A stretch of DNA of 64,000 nucleotides. It comes from Viola odorata (lineage: Eukaryota > Streptophyta > Magnoliopsida > Malpighiales > Violaceae). Positions within the stretch are counted from its first letter, which is position 1; each line of letters starts with the position of its first letter. A program made the translations under genes and the position numbers. The stretch covers positions 32,706,040 to 32,770,039 of the forward strand of contig OY829546.1 in assembly GCA_963691705.1 (NCBI GenBank). The letters are read 5' to 3'. Below the pieces are notes generated by a model that worked only from the letters and a program-made list of their open reading frames with translations, did not search any database and had not been told where the DNA came from. Positions 34,389 to 46,791 of the stretch are shown here, one piece after another.

Positions 34389-37298
34389 TGTTGATACCCA
34401 ATTTTTGACACACTTTTTAGCACTTTTTTTGTTTATCGCATTATAAGCTTGTTTAAATCGAATCTCTGTCGATTTTCGATCATTTGTTGTTTATCTTACT
34501 ATTCTGCTTCATTTCGCGTTATTTTAGTTTTTCGCCTTTTTTCATCATTTCGAACTGTTAACAGGTTCCGGACGAGCTTTTAGGCTTTAAATAAAATGTT
34601 TCCATTTAGGGAGTTAAGTCTGAATTTTTGTTCACATCATTTCATCCCTTGTATTTTATTACACATCGTAGTGGTTTTCGTTCGGATTTATTATCGGTTT
34701 GTAGCCCGATCTCTATTAGGCCCGAACGAGCTTTTAGGCTTTAAATAAAATATTTCCATTTAGGGAGTTGAGTTCGAATTTTCGTTCGCGTCATTTTGTT
34801 CCTTACATTTTATTACACGTCGTAGTCATTTTCGTTCGAATTTATTATCAGTTTTTACGAGATTTCTCGTACTAATATTTCGAACTATTTAATTACGCAT
34901 TAAGCATTTTTCACTCACTTTGATCACAGTCGTTGGATCAACATACTTTGACTCAAAGTATACAAGATCAACGACTCATTGTTTCCTTTCCACCCTTACC
35001 ATCACCCATTAAGACCATTAAATCATTTTCATCATCGCGTACCCCTTTTCTTCATGAATTCAATGCCCCTTCTCCTTCACGTTTGCCACCAGTCGCTTCC
35101 TTTCCAATCAGTAGAAGCTTCCATTTCTTCCCAACCACAAAACACAAAACTTGCTCACCATTCTCGACTGCCCAAGCCACTCGTCGTTGAAGCCCGCGCC
35201 CATGCCCATGCGTGCCCATTTCACCACAAACGTCCTCCAGCTCTTTCCTATAAATACCCTGCCCTTCCACCCTTAAAACTCATGAGTGGACGCACTCTCA
35301 ACCCCTTCCGGAAAAAAATAGTAAGCAAAGCACCAGTTACATGCCTTAATTAATCCTCCATTTTCATTTTTTTACTGCATTGTTTTGTTAATTTTTTTTC
35401 TTGCTTTCTTTGGCCGATTTCTTGCTTCTTTTAATGCCATGATTTGCTGCACAATATATAGTTAACTCGTCTACTTTTAATTAGGTTATTTGCTTACCAT
35501 TTCGTTTGAAATAAATTGCTCATTTTTATGTGAAAACACAAGTTTGTTTCTTCTTAATTTTCTTATTTTTGTTTACCATTTTTGGCTGGGTTTAACTGCT
35601 GCGGGATTAAGGAAATTTTCTAGGGTATTTTTGTGTCCAATCCGACCGTTTTGGTCGGATTGAAGCTTCCTTGGTCGCCGGAAGAAGATGAAGTGAGGGT
35701 TGGGCTTTTGGCGCGGGAAGAGGAGAGGGAAAAGGTAACGGGCTTAAGCCTGCCCTTCTCCTTTTAAAAAACAGATGGGCCTTGGCTTGGCCAAGCCCAT
35801 CTATCCCCATTTTTTTTAATTTCAGCATGCATGGGCCCTGCCCATTAAAATTTCATCAATTGTACGAGTCACTTTATTTTCGTGTTTATTTAATAACTCG
35901 TATGCCATATTTAATTAATAACTCGTATGCTCTTTTTTCGTAATTATGCCATGGAAAATCGTATGAAATATTAGTATGCTTTTTTTGTACAATTATGCCA
36001 TGTAAAATTGTGTGAAATGCTCGTATGCTTTTTTTCGTAATGATGTCGTGTTTAAAATCGTATGAAATATTCGTATGTTATTTTCATAATTTGTGTCGTG
36101 ACTAATTGTCGTAGATTATCCGTATGCCATGTGTATTTAATTAATTGCTTGCTTGTTAGAAATTAATTAAATGTTCGTATGTACTTTTATTATTTATTAT
36201 TTTTTTCAAACTATTACTAACACTCTCGCTTCGTAGGGTAAAATTTTAGTTCACGCAACGCAAGTACGCTTTCTACCCCTCTTTTATTTTATTCAATATT
36301 TTTTGTAAATATTTTTCATATGCTTGTTTATTTAGAAATATTAAACTAGAACTCGTACATTCGTATGCATGACTTTTAAAAATCGTTGAAAATACCCACA
36401 TGTATAACCTGTTTAAAAGACTCACTTTTCATGCCATAAAATTAATTGTTATGCATTGATACATGTGTATGGTGGCTTCGATCCCACGCGGTTTATTTGT
36501 ATTCATTAAATTGGTATTTTGCTAGTTTTATCCATGATAGATCACGTAGTAATTAATTAATCTTGCATAAAAAGGGGGGAACGTCCACTCTAGCATACGA
36601 ACAAACGGTAACCCCGTCCTTCGGTCCCGATCAGAAATAACAATGTCCCGATGAAAAATGCTAAGATGTAACGTCACCTTTGACAGCCCACATTGTTTGT
36701 AAAAAATGTTTAAGTAATCAGAAAGTGGCCCAATTTTTGTAACAGGATTTCGGTTGACGCTCTACGATCGTTTACCATGTAAATGATTCGAAAGTGGCCC
36801 GTTTTCGTGCGCGAGATTGGTTGACATGCTGCGATTATTTACTCATTTTCGTGTCAAAAATTGTTTAAGTAATCGAAAAGTGGCCCAATTTTCGTAACAG
36901 GATTTCGGTTGACGCTCTACAATCGTTTACCATGTAAATGATTGGAAAGTGGCCCGTTTTCGTGCGAGGGATTGGTTGATATGCTGCGATTATTTACTCA
37001 TTTTCATGTCAAAAATTAAACATAGTAAACACCTTCCCACTTTATAACCGGTAACCTTTTTAAAGGATGTGACTCAGGTGCCTAACACCTTCCCGAGTCC
37101 ATAATACGACCTCAAACCTTTGTTCTTTGGTTTAGACCCAAGCCTTAGTTTTTTTATTTTTTATGCCATGACGATTAGGTTCCCTAAACCTTAGAAAAAT
37201 AGGGTGGTGACTTCATTTGCATTATGCGAGGCATCCATCTATGCTCCGCATCCGTCCCGAACCTTATACTCATTTTCAACAAAAAAGGGGGTGCGACA
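34389..37298 (+). repeat. 3' LTR of the Ogre-like element (2.9 kb)
   Basis: Starts TGTTGATACCC and ends GGGGGTGCGACA, followed by the target duplication GGTAT. TATAAATA is at 35249-35256. It holds a tandem duplication of about 165 bp (about 36690-37010, unit including AGTGGCCCAATTTT and GATTTCGGTTGACGCTCTAC) that is single in the 5' LTR. Confidence 0.88.
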
Positions 37299-37303
37299 GG
37301 TAT

Positions 37304-37907
37304 GCTAGGGTACTTAGTATGATTAGTGTGGTTATGTTACACCGGTAATGGTATGATGTTTTGGTATGGTCCAAATATAACCGGGTGATGGTATATCTGT
37401 AACTTGTGATGTTTATATGTATGTAAGCTTGTAGGGTGAAACCCATGTATTGTCGCAACATATAACGATCATTGCTTGTTTTGAGTGGAAGACTTGTTCA
37501 TGTGTTGTTTCGGTTGGTATAGAACTGAGGTTGTGATATCAAACATTTTATGTGTTTTGTTGCTTATAACATCTCAAATTGTAGCCATAGTTTTATTTAT
37601 GTGATATTTAGTGACTCCTTAAAGTCATTCCATAGTTCCTAATTTATCTTAGTTCCCTCCCTATTTTCTGATTGCAAATTTTGTCTTTAAGATAAAAACA
37701 TTTTTTTCTTTCTTCATTTGTTTTGTTGTTTTCTAACATTTCCAATGGGCTAGTCCATAAATCCATAGGCTTGACCTTGTTTAGTGGGCTAGGGTCGATG
37801 ATAATTGTTAAAATACCTATTAATGGGAGGGTTTTGGCCCAGCCCAACCCATGCCCAGATCTAGCGGCAAATTCGTTCGCATTGACGAATGTCCGCATAG
37901 TAGACAC
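37304..37907. other. Right flank of the Ogre-like element, no gene seen
   Basis: Starts as the continuation of the target. No coding frame or known element was recognised. It ends with GTAGACAC (37900-37907), a possible left target duplication of the hAT-like element. Confidence 0.4.
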
Positions 37908-38064
37908 TAGGGATGTCACGGATCGGGTCGGTTATAGCCCGAAACTGCCACCAACCCGCCAGTAATTAAGTGGGTCGGTTCAGGTCAGTTTTTACTACTA
38001 TAACCGTGGGTTGACAGGTTGAGTGGGTCGGGTCGGGTAGGTTATAAGCGGGTTGGTGGGTTGG

Positions 38065-39125
38065 TGATACGATCCTGGATTGCCCGAGGCTCGTAGCACG
38101 TACCTTTGATCTAGTTCTAGGCTTGGATTTCGATGCGGAAGATAGATGACTCAACACGACTGTTTAACCCTGCTAATATCTTGTATTAGCCAACCTAAAC
38201 CTATCGGATGAGGTTCTTGACACAATCTCTAACCCTGCTAATATCCTGTAATGGCCAAACTAGAGCTACAAATCAATTGATGGACTTTCAGGTTTTACTT
38301 GCTATTCTAATCGAGTGTCCAGACTCAATGAGGGACAAGGTTCGCGAAGAACAATTGAGAAAACTCTCTGATTTTTATTTGAAAGATAACGTAAATTAAT
38401 AATAAAGAGGGTGACTCCTTTAAATAGGAGAAACACTAAATCCTTACAATGGGAATCCTTCCCTTAATAGAATTCCTAATTAATTAATTAAAATAAATCC
38501 AAACTAATTTAATTAATTAATAGCTAATTAAATAGAAAGTCAGAAAGTTTCTATCTCTGACGCAAAAATTGGTAGTCGTATGCATGATCACGCCTAGGGA
38601 TGGCGTGATCACGTGATCTCATCCCTCGACTCGCCTCTCGTCTCTGTTTTGGGCGTCATCATGCTAAGATTTGACGTGATCACGTCAAGGCTCGATGCAA
38701 TCTGCCACTCGCAGACTGTTGTACGTTCATTCCGCGCAAGAAAATGTCGATTGGCATAACTTTTAATCTGCTCGTCCAAATGGGCTGAAACTTGTTCCAA
38801 ACGAAAGATAACATCTTGAAGTTTCATAAGAGAGGTCTATCGCAAGATTATGACTTCTGTAGGTCTGACTGAGTTCGGATAAAGTCACCTTACGCATCCT
38901 AGAGTCCTAGTCGGCGTAGGACTCCTGTCAACAAAAATGTTAGCTTGATATTTTGGATGATCCACTCGTCCAAACGTCCTGAAATTTGGACACAATAAAG
39001 ATAACACATCAAAGTTTCCATAAAGTCTATGTGATCTCAAATCGGACTCCATTTGCTTGTTTATATGCTTGTTGTGCACATGCGATATGCCATGTAAGTG
39101 CATGATACATCCTGGGATCGTATCA
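38065..39125 (-). repeat. 3' LTR of the chromovirus-type element
   Basis: 1061 bp. A minus-strand TATA-like box (CTATTTAAAG) lies near 38418-38427. Upstream of it in U3 are several GTGATCAC palindromes, including the perfect 14-mer GACGTGATCACGTC at 38673-38686. Frames such as 38609-38827 are LTR sequence and not genes, because the same frame recurs in the other LTR. Confidence 0.85.
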
Positions 39126-40571
39126 TTCCCTCCCTCTTCGGAAAGATTCGTCCTCAAATCTCGCTCAACATAATCTGCCCAAGAAATCCTCACAAATCCA
39201 TACTCAATGCATACTCGCCATCTCTTGCGCTTTCTTGGTTGCCAAAGGGTGTAATCAGCAATACACACATTCTGTGCGTCCTTGAACAAGCTCACTTGAC
39301 CAATGAGTGTCTCGCACTTGAATTCTCTGTAGATGCGCTGTGATGATGTCCCTTGCAACTTCTTGCTCCTCGCGCGATTCATCACTCATGTCAGTGGTGA
39401 AGCACTCCTTGCGATGCACTAAGATTCGCACCATTCCCTCCCCCTTGGAAAGGATTCGTCCTCGAATCCATACCTACACTTGCAGCACAATGCCTTAACT
39501 TAGTAACATCAAAATAATCACAAATCGAACCATGCCAACCTCACAAATTCAACTTGGTTGCGATGTCATGGGTTATGACAACACGTTGTGTAGGTACATC
39601 ACCCTAAGCGGTCATGTCTGTTGGTACTCGGGTTGGAAATCATTTCCGACGTAAGCACTTCCAAACCCACATACGTAACTCGGAGAATTCGCTCATCCTT
39701 CCAAGATCCCTCCTAAACGCCATCTTGACATTCAAGCGCGCACCATAGCTCTTGACTTGTCCATGGGCTATTCGCATCACCTCGATTTCCTTGCTGCCAC
39801 TTATACTAAATAACACTCTCAAAAACAGCAACATCAAACCGAAAGGTGTCATATGAATAAAACAATACAAGAGTTTCAGCAACAAACCAAAAATAATGAC
39901 AAGCGTGACAAGGTAGTAAGTGAATAAAACAAACGGAAGACATTCTTCCCATGCAAACATATACTTACAAACCAAGACATGCCGTATAGAACCAAACGTT
40001 CTTTTATCCATGCGGTTAGAAACTCCCAATTGTGGTTGACAAGGTGTCCAATTTAGCATCTCCGTGCTCGACTTCCTCCACAATTTCCTCCATAAGTCGC
40101 TAAGAGACTCTCCATCCTGCTTACTAACAAAACTCAAATACAACCCATATAAAAGCATAACGTTTTTCAAGTATATGTTAGTAAAACTAGTCGCGTCACC
40201 CCAGTCCCTCAAGCTACCACAATGCGGCTCAAACACAACTAAATTTTGTAAAAGACATTGCGACATACATAAGCGTCGCTTGAAATAATATTCGTCATGC
40301 TTATAAGACTTAGGCTTTGTTTTAAACAGATAATCATTGTAGACAAAATTAGAATTATTAGGATAAGGATCAAATTCATATGGAAACTCAAGCAACTTTG
40401 CGTTAAGGGGCTTTTCATCAAAACTACTAACAAAACTCAAAGGAGCATCATGTGAAAGAATAACATCCCTACACATTGGGTTAGTATTTCGAATTATATT
40501 ACAGCAACTCATCAAACAACCATTAATTGCATAATGCGCATCAAAGTTCCACAAAAGGTCATACGACCTAT
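39126..40571 (-). pseudogene. Integrase relic of the chromovirus-type element
   Basis: Read leftwards: a frame at 40554-39640 holds a zinc-finger-like end (RRLCMSQCLLQNLVVFEPHCGSL), then the core with LWRKLWRKSSTEMLNWTPCQPQ and AWEECLPFVLF, which are decayed forms of the 'TTCHPQTDGQTE' and 'WEECLP' blocks. A GDWVW-like block (MWVWKCLRRK) follows. The segment between the zinc finger and the first catalytic Asp is deleted. The tail at 39385-39126 includes DLRTNLSEEGGND, the usual C-terminus next to the polypurine tract. Catalytic residues are lost, so it is inactive. Confidence 0.7.
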
Positions 40572-43500
40572 TGTCGCACCCCCTTTTTCGTTGAAAACGA
40601 GTTTAAGGTTTGCGGCGGATGCTAAGCATAAATGGATGCTTCGCATAATACAATGAAGTCGCCACCCTAATTTCTAAGGTTTAGGGAACCTAAGCGTCAT
40701 GGCATAAAAAATCAAAACTAAGGCACAAATGGTCTAAACCATTGAACAAAGGTTCGAGGTCGTATTGTGGACTTGGGAAGGTGTTAGGCATCCAAGTCAC
40801 ACCCTAAAACGGTTACCGGTTATAAAGTGAGGTGTTTGTTATGTTTAATATTTTGACACGAAAATAAATAATCGAAGCATGTCAACCTCCTCTTCCCACG
40901 AACTCAAGTCACTTTCCGATCATTTACATAGGCCAATGATCGAATCGTGCCAACAGAGTTCGCTTACCGACTTGGGACACTTTCCCATTATTTAACATTT
41001 TTGCCACGATTTGGCCCTCAAAGGTGACGTTACATCTTAGCATATTTCGTTGGAACGTGTTATTTCCGATCGGGACACGAAGGACGGGGTTACCGTTTGT
41101 TCGTTATGCTAGAGCGGACGTTCCCCCTTTTCATCGAGCCATGCATGATTAATTAATTAATTACTACGTGATCCTAACATGGACAATACTAACATCGTAC
41201 ATTTTCGTGAATGCAAATAATTGTGTGGGATTTGAAGCCACCATGCTCATATATCAAATAGCAATTTATTTCATGGCATAAACAAAGCAAGTGACTTAAA
41301 CACATAAGCATATGAGTTGATTTTAATCATGCATACAATTATGGGTTTTTAGCAATTTTAAATAGCATACATGAAAATAATATTTGCAGAAGACATTAAA
41401 TAAATAAAAGAGACTTAGAAGAAAGACGTACTTGCGTTGCGTGATCTTGATCTTCCTTGCAAAATGAGAGTGTTAGCAACGTTTTCGAAAATAAATAAAT
41501 AAGAAAAGCGCATGCAAACATTTACTTAATTTGACAAATAAATATTTGAATAAACGTGATGAACAAATAAGCAATTTATTTCATGCCGAACAAATAAATA
41601 ATTAATTAGACATAGGAAACAAGTAAATAATTAATTAACATGGCAAACAAGTAATCAATTAGTTCATTTGTTTCATATAAGCAATTTTAAACATGGCATA
41701 ATTAATATTCGATTTATTTATAACATGCAAGCATATAAATTATTCCACAACAATTTAAACATGGCATGAAGAAATCATTTGGATCATGTAAGCATTTAAT
41801 TAAATAAAGCATAGCATAAATAATTTATTTAAATCACGCAAGCATTTAATTAAATAAAACATGACCTAAACAAATTATTTAAATCATGTAAGCATTTAAT
41901 TAAATAAAACATGACATAAACAAATTATTTGAATCATGCATACAAGCATACAAATTATTCATGGCATATTAGTGTGAAAGTTGTTCATGGCATATACAAA
42001 AATTATACATGGCGTACGAGAATTATACATGGCATATACGAAAATAAGTGGGCCCCACAAGGGATTTTTGGACATTAAAAAATGTGCAAAGACCAAATTT
42101 TAATTTAAACAAGTATGCAACTTAACTAAATAAAACATGGCATTAAAAGCATACGAACATGTGAACAATTCATACGATATTAATACTTAAATAAATAAAC
42201 GATTTATAAGCATGCAGAAATTACGAGATATTAAACACGAAAGTTTTTACGAAAAAATTAACCGTATGCATATGAAAATTAAATGGGTCGGGCCCACTAT
42301 ACAAATTTTGGGCATTAAAAATGGTCTTGGCACAAGCCAAGCCCAAGTTTTAATTTTAAGACAAAGGTGGGCAGAAGCCCACCACCTTTCCCCTTTCTCT
42401 TTTCTTTCTTCCCGCCAAACCAGTAGCAACTTCTTCTTCCTCTCTTCACCAAACCAGCCTCCATGGCTTAAAGACCAAGCCAAACCAACTTAATGGAACA
42501 TGACCCAAACTGACCCGAATAAGACCAGTAGCACCACGGCAGCCCAAGGCCCCGAAAACAGCAAGGAAAATTATCATGGCAGTGGCGTTTTAATCAAAGG
42601 AAAAACAAGCTAATTAACATGCATTATGGTTATTAATTACTCAAGGCCACATGCCATTAAATTGAGGCAAGGGAAATGAAATTGGCATAAAAACTAAGCA
42701 TTTGAACCAAGTTTGAGCAATTTATTCATGCATTAAGGAAGAAAACGAAAATTAAAGAGAGTTTAGAGAGAGAGAGCTTACCTCTCTAGGAGAGTTTTAG
42801 ACCAAGAAGGATGAGCAAGAAATGGTGATTAAGAGGTGATTTTGGTGCCCTTGATTTGGTGATAGAAGCAAGCTATTTATAGGGAAAATGAAATTGGAGT
42901 CGGTTTGCAACTTGTGGTTGCAAACCAGCGGGATGAAATATCAAGAAATATCAAGAGTGATGATGAGCTTCTATGCTAGAATCTATGAGCTAGCTAGGGT
43001 TTCTTGTGGCCAAGTGATGAGCAAGTTTGATTGTGTGGCTAGGTGAAGAGCAAGGCAAGCTGGAACCGAGCTGGAGGATGAGATTGCATTGATTGTGCAT
43101 TAATGTGGTATTTATCCTATTTTCGGATACGAACGGGATATTTTTGCACGAGCGAAATCGCTTGAAAACGAAAATAAATCTGAGCCGAGGGTACAACTAT
43201 GTGTAGAAAAATAAGGCAAGAAAACTAATATATAGTGAAGAAATGCGAAAGTTGATTTAACGTATTTATTTTCTCTTTCGGAAGTGTCAAAACGTTCGTG
43301 CGCAAAATAAATGTCCTTACGACAAAAATTGAACGAAATTGGACGCGGTGGTGTGAAAGAGAAAATTAGCACGTAATTATCAAATAAAGAAATAGTGCGT
43401 TCGAGCCTCGGTCCGAGAAAACTTACTCGAGACCGAGAAAAGTTCGAATAAAGACAGTTAAAAGTACGAAAAAATAAAAAGGCACGAAATGACACGAAAT

Positions 43501-43623
43501 ATTAAACAAACTAGCCTAGGACCAAGAATCGACAGAAATTTGACGTAGACGAGCTATTAAACGTGATAAGCGTAAAATTATGTAAATGTGACAAAATAAG
43601 TGGTCAAAAATCGGGTAGCAACA
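40572..43623 (-). repeat. Solo LTR of the Ogre-like family, TSD CCTAT
   Basis: 3052 bp, reverse orientation. The plus strand starts TGTCGCACCCCC and ends GGGTAGCAACA. CCTAT lies at 40567-40571 and 43624-43628. It matches the LTRs at 23867 and 34389 in their start, end and several inner blocks (for example GGACGGGGTTACCGTTTG) but is clearly more diverged. A minus-strand TATA box lies near 42873-42882. It has inserted in the pol region of the chromovirus-type element. Confidence 0.88.
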
Positions 43624-43628
43624 CCTAT

Positions 43629-44412
43629 ATAAGTGATTGCGCTTGAATAGAGCTCTCTCAAACCCTGTCAACTTAGACACAAAATCATTATGAACTTCAC
43701 CAATAACAGAATGAATATAAAGTGCAAATGTAGGTGAAAATTCAAGCAATTTCGCACTAAGAAAGGAAAGATACACATTACCTTGCTGACTAGTGTTAGC
43801 CGAACCGGTCACTAAATCCATGTGGTGTTCCTTCCTTTTAATTGGCAGCAAGTTATGGAACTTCTTCTTTGGAATTACATCTTGAATTAACTTCACAAGA
43901 GAAGAAATACCAATAGGAAAAGATTCAAACGAAATAGGGTTAGAAGGGTGAAAGCGCAATGGTCAAAAAACTATTTTTGATGGGCTTGTGCCAAAACGAA
44001 TTTTATATGCACATAATGCATTCCTCACTTCTCTCCCTCTAGCATAAACACTTAATTTCTTTTCTTTTTCCTGTCCTTTTGATCTCTCAATGCCACTCTC
44101 TACATGCTCACACTTTTCATGCATGTATTTTCCTCTCGTATGCTCACTCTTTTCATGCGGGCTGTTTTGCTCAACATCTTTTTTCCTATGCTCAATCTTT
44201 TCATAGGGGCTGTTTTGATTACTCTCTCTTTTCCCATGCTCTATATTTTCATGAGGGTTGTTTTGTTTACTCATTCTCTCGTTTTCAACCCTCAATTCCT
44301 CTCTTTCTCTCTCAAGATCTCTAGTAACTTTCCATTCGTCATGAGACTTCTCTAGGTATTGTTGATCCTCCAGGATTTCAAGAGGCGTTACCAAATTGGT
44401 ATCACATCGCAA
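43629..44412 (-). pseudogene. Chromovirus pol relic: protease-RT linker and start of RT
   Basis: The frame 44412-43963 is a charged region with repeated ENIEH/EKIEH/EKSEH-like blocks, ending KKLSVYARGREVRNAL. It matches the highly charged linker between protease and RT in this lineage. A second frame (43959-43629) includes FHNLLPIKRKEHHMDLVTGS, a decayed form of the conserved 'LPPIRGIEHQIDL' block just before RT domain 1. The RT core itself is missing. Confidence 0.65.
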
Positions 44413-45756
44413 AGGATTTCATCCTTATAACTCTCAATAGAGAATGAAACCGAAACTTACTTAGTTACCTCCTACTCTCTACCATTGTTCATACATTGCA
44501 GCCAGTAGGGTCTTGGATGCTCAGTAGTTGGGAGGCTCAACTTGTCTACAAGTAATGCGCTTGCATAGTTAACCGAACTCCCATCGTCGATAGTTAACGC
44601 ACACCACTTTCCTTCAACAAGGCAGCGATTGTGAATTAACCCCTTTTTTTATTCAACAAACACTTCTGGCTTTCCTTGTACACTCAGGTGACTCTCTCTA
44701 AGTGGCTTTAAAATTGCACTCGTAATTCCATAATCATAAAGAAGCACCGGCGGGATCGGTCTCCCCTTCTTTTCTTGCTTCGTCCAAGTCGGCTCCCTCT
44801 AAATCGACGGCTTGCTTGGCACAACACTAGGGTAAGAAGAAGAATACTTCATCTTTGTTTTCCCTAGATTGACATCATCTTTATTATCAAATCTAGGTCG
44901 CCTTTCTCCCATTCTGTCCCGCCACTCATAGGCATACCCCTCATAATTTCGCCTCTCGAGCCATTGCGTGTAAGACATCTTGTGATTCCTGAAATTCACA
45001 ACACTAAAGAAAATAAGCGTAAAATTGTCCTAAAACTAGCACTCCCTCACGTGTTTACTCTCATGTTTAATCTCTCTAATAATCTCACCAAATCACTCAC
45101 AATTTCCTGCAATTGTTCACATGTAAACGTCAGTGACTCAAGAGTTTCTAGAAAGCTTCCAATAAGACATGCAAAGACAACTAGCTTCGAAATAAATTTA
45201 GATGTCGAATACTTGAGTAGTTGCAAGAACAATCAACTAAACAATTATTCAACTGGAATCAGAATGCAATTGTATGGAATCAAGGTAAGCTCAAGTGACT
45301 CGGATTGTTCAAGCAATTCACCAAACCGTGAATGAGGTATGTGCAAATTAGGATTTGCGACTTGCAAACTTGATATCTTTTGATTCTGACCACCAAATTG
45401 AATGATTCCTTTTGCAATAGTTCTGAAATAGCTTCCAGTATTTTGTATTTTATTTTTCATTCAGTTTTGATTTTTTTTTTTTTTACTCTTGAACGAAACT
45501 AAATAACAATTAAATTAAAGACACTTTGGGACAAATTTTTGTATTTAAAGGACACTACAAATCGCACAACGATTTGCACACACAAAGACACAAACAATAT
45601 CTAGAAATCCTAGATCGACTTGACACACAAATACCTAACACACGAGACGCAAGGAGATTGATTATAGATCGGGAAGAAGAATCAATCTCAACAACGAAAA
45701 CTGAAACGTAAAGGATAAATTACCAAACCATAGAACCCCTTTGCTTCGCTACTAAC
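44413..45756 (-). pseudogene. Chromovirus gag and protease relic
   Basis: The minus strand at about 44690-44463 encodes a protease-like segment (CALTIDDGSSVNYASALL, then LPTTEHPRPYWLQ), with DDG in place of the usual DSG/DTG. A frame at 44999-44799 shows the gag N-terminal pattern ending DDVNLGKTKMKY. The remainder of gag is deleted. From about 45000 to 45756 no coding was recognised; this would be the leader. Confidence 0.6.
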
Positions 45757-46791
45757 TAATACGATCCTGGATTGCCCGAGGCTCATAGCACGTACCTTTG
45801 ATTTAGTTTTAGGCTTGGATTCCGATGCGGAAGATAGATGAATCAACACGACTGTTTAGCCCTGCTAATATCTTGTATTAGCCAACCTAAACCTATCAGA
45901 TGAGGTTCTTGACATGATCTCTAACCCTGCTAATATCATGTATTAGCCAAACTAGAGCTACAAATCAATGAATGGACTTTCGGGTTTTACTTGCTATCCT
46001 AATCGAGTGCCCGGACTCAATGAGGGACAACGTTCGTGAAGAACAATTGAGAAAACTCTCTGATTTTTATTTGAAAGATAACGTAAATTAATAATAAAGA
46101 GGGTGGTTCCTTTAAATAGGAGAAACCCTAAATCCTTACAACGGGAATCCTTCCCTTAATAGAATTCATAATTAATTAATTAAAATAAATCCAAACTAAT
46201 TTAATTAATTAATAAAATAGCTAATTAAATAGAAAGTCAGAAAGTTTCCATCTCTGACGCAAAAACTAGCAGTCGCAGGCGTGATCACACCTAGGGATGG
46301 CGTGATCACGTGATCTCATCCCTCGACTCGCTCTCATCTCTATTTTGGGCATCATCACACCAAGAGTTGACATGATCACGTCAAGGCTCGACGCAATCTG
46401 CCACTCGCGGACTGTTGTGCGTTCATTCTGCGCAAGAAAATGTCGATTGGCATAACTTTTAATCCGCTCGTCCAAATGGGTTGAAACCTGTTCCAAACGA
46501 AAGATAACATTTTGAAGTTTCATAAGAGGTCTATCGCATGATTCAGAGTTCTGTAGGTCCGACTGGGTTCGAACAAAGTCACCTGATGCGTCCTAGAGTC
46601 CTAGTCGGCGTAGGACTCATATCAATGAAAATGTTGGCTTAATATTTTGGATGATCCACTCGTCCAAACACACATCAAAATTTCCATAAAGTCTATGTGA
46701 TCTAAAATCGGACTCCATTTGCTTGTCTATTTGCTTATTGTGCATATGTGATCTGCCATGTAAGTGCATGATACATCCTGGGATCGTATCA
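45757..46791 (-). repeat. 5' LTR of the chromovirus-type element
   Basis: 1035 bp, very similar to 38065-39125. Its outer end GGATCGTATCA is followed by GTTGC. The palindrome cluster upstream of its TATA box is partly decayed relative to the other LTR (for example CATGATCACGTC). Confidence 0.85.

Larger units (their letters stand above)
23867..37298 (+). mobile_element. Ogre-like Ty3/gypsy element with most of pol missing, TSD GGTAT
   Basis: Direct LTRs lie at 23867-26585 and 34389-37298 with GGTAT at 23862-23866 and 37299-37303. Order: 5' LTR, PBS, 183-bp tandem repeats, broken gag, two 47-bp arrays, PPT, 3' LTR. Very long LTRs, the gag type and tandem repeats in the 3' non-coding region all fit Ogre (Tat lineage). 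Ogre elements are usually far longer. Here the protease, reverse transcriptase, RNase H and integrase are absent and only about 7.8 kb lies between the LTRs. It could have moved only with help, or was deleted after insertion. Confidence 0.85.
38065..46791 (-). mobile_element. Decayed chromovirus-type Ty3/gypsy element inside the hAT-like element
   Basis: LTRs at 38065-39125 and 45757-46791 share TGATACGATCC...GGATCGTATCA ends, an 11-bp inverted repeat (the right copy has one change). The flanks GTTGG (38060-38064) and GTTGC (46792-46796) match at 4 of 5 bases. A minus-strand polypurine tract (GAAGAGGGAGGGAA) borders the left LTR. Gag, protease and integrase relics are in minus orientation, consistent with the order of the LTRs. 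Reverse transcriptase is almost all deleted. A clear primer-binding site next to the right LTR was not found. An Ogre solo LTR sits in its pol region. Confidence 0.8.

Noticed and set aside
38609..38827. 72-codon minus-strand frame, also seen at 46266-46523
   Set aside because: Both copies are LTR sequence of the same gypsy element. Similarity reflects LTR identity and not coding selection.
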